A stretch of DNA of 64,000 nt, taken from the NCBI GenBank assembly GCA_028023455.1, contig JAQFVV010006833.1, forward strand, positions 62,001-126,000. The letters run 5' to 3'. The notes under the pieces are model-generated. The model was not told the DNA's origin. It saw only the letters and a list, made by a program, of their open reading frames with translations, and did no database searches. This document shows, piece by piece, positions 36,539 to 47,206 of this stretch (position 1 is the first letter of the stretch; the number at the start of each line of letters is the position of its first letter). The DNA comes from Epiperipatus broadwayi. Its lineage: Eukaryota > Onychophora > Udeonychophora > Euonychophora > Peripatidae. Both the position numbers and the translations under genes were made by a program.

Positions 36539-39500
36539 CTACATACAAAAAAGGAGGAAGGAGAGATATTCCATTATTATTATTTGTAATAATGAGAAAG
36601 AAACAGCAATAGTAAGTTCAATTTAGTCTTCATCACTTTTTATACTTAAGCTATGATTAACAGTATACTAACAGATTAGCATTAAAATACATATTATAAC
36701 AAAAGATAAAAAGTGTGTGCACTCGTATATCAATTTAAGTAAGAACATAAATTTATTCAACTCTCTAATACTAGCATACAATTACATAATACTCCTTAAT
36801 AAAGACAATCTTAGATACATAACTGAATTGAGAAAAAAAATGTACTCCATATATCTTCCAGTAACATTAGCCAGTTTATTGCTGGAAATGAGATGCTTAC
36901 AATAAAAGACAAGATTTAACACTAAGATTTAATAATGATAAGATTTAATTATGTGATTTAATAAAGAAAAATGCTTTATATTGAACATAAAGAGATTTAT
37001 TGTCTTCTTAAAACAAATAAAAATAAATGAAAAGTTTCCATTAATTTTATAATTATTATTTGGATTTTGAAATCAAACTACTAAAAATAAAATAACATAG
37101 TATCAGATTAAAATCTGTGTTTGCACTTGTATGAGAGATGCAAATGTTCCATTCATTTCACATATACAAATGTGCATTAGTGTGATCATAGTTTAATGTT
37201 TAGAATATCTTGGGAGATATGAGCACACTAAATAAACCAATTCTAAAATATGAACATCAAACTTGCATAACTTTATGCTAAAATACTACTAATATTGTGC
37301 ACAATTTTGTGAAATTTAACCAGCTAAACGTAGGCTAAATATAAGTTTTTAATTACCTTTTTATAACTGAATTATGTATACCATCATGTAAGTTAATATA
37401 TTATTCCAATAATTAGTAATGAGAACATAGCCCTATTCTTCTGCAAAGGCTTACATTTCTCTCTTTAATATGCTCTTTAAATAAATTCTTTTTAAAATGG
37501 GACAAACATGTAAGATGAATATCATGATAATAAATCATCTTCCAAAAACAGATTCTCTATCATTAGAATTCTAAACATGATTACATATTTATATATAGTA
37601 TTAATTTTAAAATAACATAGACAAATAAATAATGGCAATCACATAAGCACATTGTACTTCCATACTTGCACAACCAATTATTGATGCAAGATGTAATATA
37701 AGCATGAGTTAGAAATACTTCTCTTAACATTAGTCCATATTCATTAACATTTTCAATACTGCCCCTTCTTCTCATATATTATAATTTCTAACTAGATATA
37801 TCAAAATTTTATTTAAGCTAATTTCCAAATAATGGATACACATTTACATATAATTTTGACATGTTTTGATCTCAAAACATCATATCAAAACAAAATTAAT
37901 GATTTCCTTTTACTATTTCTAAACAAAGTACTTCAGCTTAATTCTACTAATAATTCTATCCATTGACAAGAATTTGACAAAACTATATTTAATTATTAAG
38001 TTTTATTTCATTATTATCAATGTTTATATTTTTCTTTTTTTAAAACACAAAAAAATGATTTTTATTAAAAATTGTTATTTTATGTTTTTATTACCCCTTT
38101 AGAATATATAATTAAACAAAACGAGAGATTTGAAAAGGAAAGTTTATACATAAAGATGTTAAATCCTGTTCTGAATAGAATATTATAATGTAAAGGAAAA
38201 GAGAAGAGAAAAAAATATATATATATTTTGTGAAATTTAATAGAATGTTTTTGTTTTTAACAAGAAAGGAATGTAAAAATGTGTTAATTGAAGATAAGAT
38301 GATAAAAAACTATATTTTGTAACAATAAAATGTTTATTTGGGCAAAATGTAAAGTTGGAAGCTGTTGGGAAAATAAATCATAGTAAGTAAAGAATATATT
38401 TTCCAAAATAGTATGTATATGTGACAGGATTTTTATTTTTGTTTGTTTTAAAAATTTTTATGGATTTTTTTTTTTTTCTCTCCTTTTTATATATTTTTAG
38501 TTCCTTGAAAAAGACTATAGAAAAAAATAAAGAAATAGTCGAAACGTTGGAAATCTATTTTAATATATATTTCATTTTGGTGGCAAAAAAATAAAAAACA
38601 AGTTTTTAAAAGATTTGGTGTATGTTATAATTATTTTTTAAAAGTATTTTGACCACTTTTAATAAAGAATCTAAGGTGAAAGAGTTTATTTTTATTTATT
38701 TTCAATTAACTGTTGTAATATTTTTGAAAACTACTTCTACAACACTATTTTTATTTCATTTTAATTCACAAATAATTTACAAGAATAAAGTTTTGAAAGT
38801 ATGGAAATGTCGATGGTCATTTTCATAATGTCATCATGTAGTTTAATCAGTCCTGTCATAATTGATAACTATTCTTCAAAAATTTTATCCTAGATCTACA
38901 TATTATTCTTAACATTAAAGACAGGAGGAATATTTAAAGAATCAAAAATCTTTTTTTAATTTATAAAACTCTGCAAAAAAAGCAATTCCTGCACATTTCG
39001 TAATTTACTTGGGATATGAGTTTATGCATTTTTCTTATTCAATGGTCTATCCTTAAAATTTAGACATTGTATCTACAACTTTGTTAACATTTTTTTTTTT
39101 GTTTGTTTATTTCTTCACTTGCCTTTTTCAATGAACAGGCTTAATTTCAGCCAGAACTATTAAATCTCAACTGCAAAACATCTCCAGAATACTGGGTTAA
39201 ACTTTGCTAGTTCTTCCTTTTGAGATTTTTTTTGTTTTATTTGAATAATTCGTAAAATTTAAAAATAAAACCTTAGGAGTAGAACAGTGCAATAAGTAAC
39301 ATAAAATGTGATGGGAAAAAATTCAGAAAAATGCTAATAATATAACCAAATTAATGTAATTTTTAAATAAAAATTATAATTTTTCGTTAACTTGTAAAAG
39401 ATATGTGGGAAAAAAGTTGCAAACTACTTTTTTTTATATAACTTAATAAGATTTCAAGAATAAGAATGAAGTATTTTGTTACAAGAATTATACTAAATAA

Positions 39501-40379
39501 ATAAAAAATAGAAAAATCAAATAAGTTTTGAAATTAGTGAATGGATAAAAGAATAAAAATTAACTCAAACATAAATAATCATACACATATAGAAACCATG
39601 AATTTGAACACTATATCAATAGGGTATTCAATTTTAGAAATGGGAAAAAGAGAGTGATTAAAATATTCCAAAAAAAAAAAAAAAATCAGCGAATGAAACA
39701 AAATCTAATAGGAGATAATAATCAAGGAGAAAAGAGAAGTACTACTACAAATGTTGAAGCTGCATATAAGAAACTGATGACATTACTAAAAAAAACAAAG
39801 ATTCCGTCGGTAGTTCTCTACAACGACAATAACTGCGAAAATGATTCTATTAAATTTATTGTAGAAAATAAGATGTGCTAAGAACACATCTTAGCACCAC
39901 AGCACTTTATCAATAGAAAATTCTACAATTTAAAGTGACCCTTAACAAAATCACAGATTTAATGATTGAAGCTGCCAGAGCAATCAAAACATTTTACAAC
40001 ATAACAGAAGTAAACTTTTGTTAAGAACACCGAGGTAATAATAGTTTGATCTATAGATATTTTTATTATCATAAGAGAAATGCATGAAGTTATATATTAA
40101 ATAGTACATTAATGCTGGGCTTTAAAAAATAAAGTTAAAATACAATTCCTTTAATTTCTATACTAATCTCTTTTATATCATATAATTTAGAATGAAATAG
40201 TAAGTAGATGTTATGTTTATTTTGTATAAATGTATAAGAATATATACACTCACAATGTAATAAATGGTTATACACAATGTATTAACAGTTAAATCCTACT
40301 CAGCTAGCTATAGATATTATTTTTGTTTTTCTATTGGTATATCATAGATTTATTTCAGAGTATTTTGATTAATGTAATA
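36539..40379. other. intronic stretch, no gene
   Basis: This is A/T-rich DNA between SRA exons b and c. A possible hairpin motif at 38503-38548 is listed separately. An open frame at 39654-39881 begins in a poly-A tract, has no family match and is probably chance or an old repeat. Confidence 0.4.
38503..38548 (+). ncRNA. hairpin with GAAACG tail, resembling a Penelope/hammerhead-type motif
   Basis: GACTAT and ATAGTC can pair around an A-rich loop, and the second strand is followed by GAAACGTTGG. A stem followed by GAAAC is typical of hammerhead ribozymes, and of terminal motifs in Penelope-like elements of aquatic invertebrates. The expected CUGAUGA on the other side is not present (CTTGAAAAA is found), so it is degenerate or unrelated. 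No Penelope RT or GIY-YIG frame is nearby. Confidence 0.25.
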
Positions 40380-40930
40380 AATTTTCAATTAGCACATTTC
40401 AATATACATGTAAATTAATGAAATAAACCATATCCTTCCTCAGGCTATGACCAAGTAACATTCTATTCACAAAGACTCAAAAAACAGAATGAATCTATCC
40501 ATTACTTTTTTGATGTTTATAACTTTATCCTTTCCAAAATTGAAAGAAATAGAAAGTGAAATTCAATATATTAAACAGATGAAAACATGGCATTAATAAT
40601 TATTTTAATTATCAATTATAAATACATAGATAAAAATTGAATTTATTTTTTAATGATCTTTTAATAATTAATCAGGAGTTTTTGAAAACATTATATTAGT
40701 ATAGTTCAATATATATGTAAATAATGGAGTAAAACACATCCCTTCAGGCTATAAACAAATACTCTGGTCAGCTGCTTGGAAGGTAGCTATGCTAAATGCT
40801 AAGCCACCAATGTTTGACAAAACATTGACAAAAGATGAAAAATAGAATGGATCCATTTATTTTTCAAACTTTTGATGTTTATAAGTTTACCTCTTACAAC
40901 ACTAATGGAAACATAAAGTGATGCATTCAT
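40380..40930 (+). repeat. diverged direct repeat pair
   Basis: About 40380-40565 and 40690-40930 share, in order, TTCAATATAYATGTAAAT, a CCTTC(CT)CAGGCTAT block, GAATGRATC and TTTTGATGTTTATAA. The second copy has about 70 extra bases in its middle (around 40765-40835). The family is unknown. Confidence 0.5.
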
Positions 40931-41114
40931 TTAGCTTTTATTTGAATGTTTGTTTTTAACAGAAAATTATTAGAATTAAAATTTACAAATGAACAGAGTG
41001 CCATATCAATGGTTAAATTGGAAAACACATTTGATGCATAATTTATTTATATATTTATTTTTGTAACTAATTTCAATATTTGTTTCCAATAAGTAATTTT
41101 GGTACTTGTGTATA

Positions 41115-41310
41115 ATTCAACCGATCATGTATTACCCTGAAGGCATATCAGTCTAATCTTGCGATTTTTAAGATAACGTCCCCAAGTGATTTGCGGACAC
41201 ATGTAATCGCTAAAATATGTCCGCAGATCACGTGAACACGGTACGTTAAAAAACGCAACATTAGACCGATATGCCTTCAGGGTAATACGTCATCGGTTGA
41301 TCACGTGGTA
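41115..41310. repeat. nested inverted repeat inside the 1.1-kb element
   Basis: TGTATTACCCTGAAGGCATA with TCAGTCTAAT after it (41119-41158) is mirrored by ATTAGACCGATATGCCTTCAGG at 41250-41282, followed by GTAATACGTCATCGGTTGA. The copied end suggests that the left terminus was duplicated in inverted orientation, or that a sister element inserted there. Confidence 0.75.
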
Positions 41311-41694
41311 AAAAACAAAAAAACATGGCAAAAATATAAAAATTAAAAAAAAAATTAAACATAAAAAAAAAAAAGAAAAAAAATGTGACGCAGGTCACGT
41401 GATAAAAAACAAAAAAAAAAGGGCAAAAATCTGACGCATGTGTCAAAATAATTTAGAAAAAACTATATTCTAATTTATAAAACCACCCTATATTATGCTC
41501 AATTATAAAAAACAGCGCGTAGCGCTGGAGTTGGCAGGGGGGGCCCTTTGTGTTTTTGACAAGCCGTTAGGCTTGGCATACACCTATACCTTGTATTACT
41601 CTCATAGCTGTAATTTTTATAATTGCATATACTGCATATTGCAAAATTGATTTAAAAAATTATTTCAAATTATTTACACATTAAAAACGTAATC

Positions 41695-41955
41695 TAGAAA
41701 TATTAACAAAAAGTTTTTGTAAATTTAAAATAAACAGATAAATAAAAAACACTTTACCGGAGAATAAATTATTTACACATTAAACGTAATTCAATGTAAG
41801 TTTCAGAATTGTAGAAATATTAACAAAAACTTTTTGTAAATTTAAAATAAACAGATAAATAAAAAACACTTTACCGGAGAAGTTTGAGAATTGTAGAAAT
41901 ATTAACAAAAAATTTTTGTAAATTTAAAATAAACAGATAAATAAAACACTTTACC
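41695..41955 (+). repeat. three copies of a 60-70-bp A-rich unit
   Basis: Units at 41695-41763, 41811-41880 and 41893-41955 share AGAAATATTAACAAAAA, TTTTTGTAAATTTAAAATAA, ACAGATAAATAAAA and CACTTTACC. Spacing is irregular (about 117 and 82 bases) because units one and two also share the preceding ATTATTTACACATTAAA. Confidence 0.85.
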
Positions 41956-42224
41956 CGAATTAACAGCTCAAAAAAGTAACTGTGATGCCGTGGATAGCAA
42001 AATCGCAATAGACAGAAAAATCAAAAAATTTCCCAAACCTCTCTACGAATTTTAAATCTCGCGGGTGAAAAAAAAAAAAAAATTGACTCTCTGATGGATT
42101 AATCACGCCAGTCACTTGGTTACCATGACAACGTTGTCATGCAAAAAATGTCGATGTCTACCGGAAGGGAAATTGGTAAGTCAAAAACGTCATCAGTTGA
42201 ATTATTCACAAGTACCGTAATTTT

Positions 42225-42949
42225 TCATTCAGCTTCATTTTAAAAGATTAATTTTTTAGCAGAAAAATACTCAGTTATGGCAAATATGTAAAGCCTATTT
42301 TCAAAATAAGAAAAGCCTATTGTTATAAGAGACATCCACTCCAATACTTTTTTATTTTTTGGAATTATAAATGGAATTTTAATACTATAAAAAAATATTT
42401 CAGTGCTTGAATGTATTCCTAATTAAAATTCATTTTACTAATAGAAATTTAATTGAGAATAATTTTATTTTGTTCAATTATTTACTTCTGCTTTATTTTT
42501 ATTATTTTTTTTTTTTTTCCAAAGTTAAAATATTTTAAAGATTATTTTTCATTTACATATTTAAAATGAATTTTTTAAATAATGTATAAATTAAAAAATA
42601 AAGATCAATTTGTTAAAATAAGATTAAATTTCCCTTATTAGTTAATCAAAAATGAATTAAAAAGTACCAATAAGATTAATTGGAGCCATTAATAATTTGA
42701 AATTGTTATAATTTATAAAATTAAAACAGTAAAAAAAAAAAAAATACTATATTAGATAAAATTATTTATTAAAAAAATAATTCTAATCATTATAATTAAT
42801 ATTAATTCCAATTTTTTAACCATATATAATATTATATTAAAATTATGAATACGTAAATTGTATATATATATACATTCATGCATGTTTCTCATTATATCTA
42901 TTATTTATTTATTGTGGTCTTGTAAAAAAATGAATAAAAAATTCACTAT
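42225..42949. other. A+T-rich spacer
   Basis: Homopolymer-rich A/T sequence. No feature was recognised. Confidence 0.4.
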
Positions 42950-43395
42950 ATTTTAAAATGTTTTGCAAATTCTACTTTAAATTCATTGGAATGTTACTGA
43001 AAGATAGAAGTGTCAATGGTTTGTGCTGTCTTTTAAAATGGCTTTCATCTTTAGCTTTGCATTAAGACATATTATATTTCAGTAATTGGTAATAATTTTC
43101 CTATATTGAATCTATTAATTATTTTACAGTAATAAAATATTTCTTCATAGTTAAATTCAATTCTGTTATACCTTCATTTAGATGTTTTCATATCTATTTT
43201 CATTTACCATTTTTGTCAAAAAAAGAAATTTTTATAATCTGCCAATTCTATACATTTATATTTCTCATTTCTGACTCCATAATGAAATTTATCTATCTTT
43301 CAATGACTTTCCAATTCTAGTATTAAAATAGTTAATGGCAATTTAAAAATTTTTGGTTTGATCAAAATAATTTTGTAATCCCATATTGAAATGTA
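42950..43395 (-). mobile_element. second RTE-type LINE copy, fragment 1
   Basis: It follows the sequence of the first LINE at about 24650-25090, with landmarks such as TTTAAATTCATT(A/G)GAATGTT, ATTCTG(C/T)TGTACCTTCATTT-like and CCAA(C/T)TCTAG(C/T)ATTAAA. It is heavily diverged and without coding capacity. Confidence 0.7.
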
Positions 43396-45689
43396 TTCCA
43401 TATATATATAAAGACTCTGCTTATTTCGTGTGTGGATCATAAAAAAAATTTTATTCAAGGAATCAATTAATAAAACGTATAACATTCATATACTGAAAAT
43501 CACTAAAAGCATTAAACTATTTTGTTTTAAAAATAATTTTAAATATAGAATTAGAGATAAATCTCAGGAAAAGATAAAAGTAAATAATTATATTTTGATC
43601 TAAATTAAAGTTTTGTAATATAAATTTTACATATATTCTATTCTCTTCGCTTAAACAAAAATCAATTTTATTAAATTTAGAATTTAAGATTAATCTACTG
43701 TAATGCTATCAATACAATTAATTGAAAAGACTGAATTCTAAAGATAATGATAACTCTATAATTATATATTGATTTCTGAATTATTGAATGGTAAACATTC
43801 TAGAAACCCTCTTTTAGGAATATAAATAGCATTTCTAAACTGATTATAAGGATTATTCTTCTACTTTTATTAGAACAAAAGCCTCATATCTATATGTCAA
43901 ATTTTATGGAATGTTGGTCAATTTTTCGATGCATTGCTGACCCTATTTTGTCTATGACCAGGATGGATGGCAGCCATCAAATAGATGGTCTTGAGATGCT
44001 TCAATCCCTTTTAAAATCATCAATATAAAATTTCTTCTAAAACATCAATGGTTATTTATTGCTGCTATAAATGAAACACTGAAATATGCGATCATATAAT
44101 TACAAATTGTTATACTCCTAAAGACGAAAATTGTTCTAAATTCAGTTGACACTGACAGTTGCCATCTTTCCATTTATTATAACTACTGTGGTTCCTCAAA
44201 GACCAAGTTAAATAAATTGCTAACTGAAATATTCTATCTGGATTAGCTAATAAAAGAAATGACAATTTTGTTTAAATATGAGCTATAATTTTAAGGTAAT
44301 AGAATGAATTATTGGTATAGACTTTCTATATATTCATTCTTTGTTTCATTATTTCATATCTAATCATGATCAGAATCTTAAGAAATAATAGATTTTTATG
44401 AATTTATTAGTAAATTAGTGCATTAGTATCATAACTCCTATCAATTAGAAAATTATTTTATATGTTTTCTGAATTATTTAAAATGGAGAATGAATATTAT
44501 TAAATTAGTGATTTCATATATTCCATTAAATATTTTAAAACAAAAATTAATCTTTATTTTATTGTTCTCTATCATTAAACTGAAATATCAAAATAAATCT
44601 TGATTAAATTTATGTAACTGGGCTAAAATTATTGTAAATCAGTATTATTGGATAAAAAAATTATATAAGTGTGAGCATATTTCAATGATCAGGTATTAAG
44701 TTGATTAGCTGATGAAAATTGATATTTCCATACATTGGCAATAGTAAATATTAAAAAATTAAAGATTTTTTTTATTGTGTGAATATTTGTGCAAAGCATA
44801 ACCTTATGAGAATTTTAATAATTTTATCATTGTGATCACCGTCGTGTTTACACTATACCAGTGTACAAACTTGTGATTTATGATACATATGGAAGTGTAA
44901 GTGCAATATATATATATAGAATAAATAATAATAAAGTACATTAACACTATTACACCTCTTCATGAATATGATTTATTAAATCATTATAGATATAGAAAAG
45001 ATACTGCCTTCACTCTTTTTGTTTATGTACTAAATTATGGTGATATTATTCTAAGTAACTAGGAAAACTTATGAAGGCACACGACATTTGTCAATCTTCA
45101 TTATGCAAATCTATGAATGCTATACATCATAAAGAATAATATTGCAACCTGTGAGAAACATTAAATATTCAATATATGTAACATTCTTCTTGATATTATT
45201 TGTCCATTTATTAATAACTGAAGATGTATAAATTAATTGATCAATATAGGAAGAAGCATTTGGCATCTGTAAGTTATTTATTATTAATAATTATTCATAA
45301 GCAATCATTTAGTATATCTTTGTTTCATCTAAGCTCAGACATACCTCTTCCAATATTTCAGTAGTATATATAATTAATATATTAGTACATCTATATAACT
45401 AGTATGCTGACCACCCCATCATGACTAAGAGTCTATAGAGTTTCTATTTCCACTTTCAGATCCAATGCTCCTCACTGATGAAAGCCACAAGCTAGAAGTT
45501 AGTTTAGGAATATTGGATGAGTAGGCAGTAAATAGGGATTTTATGTACAAACCTTTCTAGCATCCATTGATTATTATAGATTGCACTTCTGTAAGAGAGT
45601 TTGCTAAAGTTTCTATTTCTGTGACTGATGGGCTATTAAAAAGAAAAATAACACAGAAATTATTATTGGATTTAGCTGTTATTATTATC
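43396..45689. other. 2.3 kb separating two LINE fragments
   Basis: This probably represents one or more insertions into the LINE. A G+C-richer part lies at 43880-44020 and a MITE-like fragment at 45409-45609. There are no coding frames with family motifs, and no terminal repeats that would delimit a single insertion. Confidence 0.35.
45409..45609 (+). mobile_element. MITE fragment related to 57033-57247
   Basis: It shares the internal order ATATTGGATGAGTAG, AAATAGGGATTTTATGTACA, GCATCCA with ATTGGATGAATAAGTA, AAAGAGATTTAAATGCACA, GGCATCTA of the later element. It ends ATTGCACTTCTGTAAGAGAG, comparable with CACTATTGTATGGAGAGAATT. The left terminal repeat is missing or unrecognisable. Confidence 0.55.
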
Positions 45690-46500
45690 TTGCTAGTAAA
45701 TTTATCATTCATGTGGGTATCTCTCCATTATATCAGATAGCCATCCTTTGGGAAGTATACATCGATGTAGCCTTTTCCATGTACCCATTACAATATAAAA
45801 ATCTACATCACAATAAGAACTTACTAAGATATAATCTTGAATTACTTGCATTTGATAACTTCCATTAAATTGAATAACTGATCTTGCCATCCTATTTGAT
45901 GTATATCAATTACCATAATATTGTTCTTTTATCTTTTATTTATAATGAATCTCAGTAGGCTTGTGCTTCCAATTTCATGCCTTTATAGTTAAATAAATGT
46001 CCACTTTTTAAATCAATTGTATTTTTTTTTTCCTAACTTTGTAAATTCTGGTACTTTCACATTTAATGATATTTCTTTCTCTTTGTAGATAACTAAATAA
46101 AAGATCATCATTAAATAGTAATCTAAAAGATCATCATTAAATAGTAGACTATGTTTAAACTGGATTCTTACCATTCTCTCCTTCAATCAACAATCACTGC
46201 CTCATAATAATGATTTTAAAGCATTTGGGCAATGAATACCATAATTTATTTTAATCTGTTATGATTGTAAATCAACTTACTTCAATCAAGTTTTCTAAAC
46301 AATCAAGTGTCTAATAAATAAAATCATACAAGTAAAATGTGTGATACGTAGCCTATTCATACTTATTTATCATATGAATAATGCCATAATAATAATGACT
46401 ACAAAAACAATATATAAAGACATTAAGAATTTGCCTTGCTTAGCTCTTTTAAAATCTCAAAGAGAAATCGCTCTGCTTTCAATTACAACAAATTATTTTT
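45690..46500 (-). mobile_element. second RTE-type LINE copy, fragment 2
   Basis: On the minus strand the open piece 45705-45890 gives MARSVIQFNGSYQMQVIQDY. This parallels VARLVIQLSSRYQMQIFQ in the endonuclease of the first LINE. Further matches run to about 46180, and the LINE 5' segment (TAAGAATTTGCC, AGCTCTTTTAA) recurs at 46428-46460. Catalytic residues are not preserved. Confidence 0.7.
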
Positions 46501-47206
46501 TGTAGCGTTTTTATGTATATTTTTATATTAATTATTGCTCTCCTGCAACTTTTTCCATAATCTCTTACTTTTATGTATATAATCAAAGATTCAACTAATT
46601 GTTATACAAAAAAATAGAAGCAAGATTAAAATAACTGAAAATATGTCTTATTCCAATCATATTCTTAACATTTTACAAATTAGACATTTATTTAAAAAAG
46701 GAAATTTTCATTTTGTAGTTCATATATGCTACTAAAAATCATTGCAAAACATCATATTCATTCAAAGAGCTGCTTATTATCAGGATAAAAAATATATTGT
46801 TAAAATTACTGCATAGGTAATAATTAAATATCCCTTAGACTATTTTATCTTTTTTCGTTTATCAAAATCAATTTTCAATGCATGCAAGAAAAAACAAGAA
46901 AAAGACAAATAACTATTTTGGTTTTATCTTAATGAATTATATATATCATTAATGCTAATATTAATTTGGATTAAATTTTCTATAATCAGTTACTTTCAAA
47001 AGTAAATGAAATTTTCATTAATTGTAAATAATGTACTTTTTATCTGTTATATATATTTTTTCTTTTTTTAATTATTTTTATATACATCTTAAATTTCGTA
47101 TCTTAAGTTTTTTTAATATATCACATGCATACCTATATACAGATGTTTTAAAAACATAATATTGTGCAATATTTTATCTTTTTATTGTTTGGTACTATTT
47201 TTAATA
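46501..47206. other. A+T-rich spacer
   Basis: No gene or repeat was recognised up to the hAT target duplication. Confidence 0.4.

Larger units (their letters stand above)
41093..42224. mobile_element. 1.1-kb non-autonomous DNA transposon with exact 8-bp target duplication
   Basis: Terminal inverted repeats start GGTACTTGTG and continue about 35 bases (TATAATTCAACCGAT on the left, AATAATTCAACTGATGACGT on the right strand). The element proper is 41101-42216 and is flanked on both sides by GTAATTTT (41093-41100 and 42217-42224), an exact 8-bp duplication. There is no transposase. The interior holds a second, nested inverted repeat, CACGTG-containing A-rich repeats, a G+C-rich patch and a threefold repeat. 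An 8-bp duplication fits hAT, P or Merlin-like families, but I do not recognise the ends. Confidence 0.85.

Noticed and set aside
38503-38548. Functional hammerhead ribozyme
   Set aside because: The conserved CUGAUGA strand is not present, so I keep it only as a possible relic.
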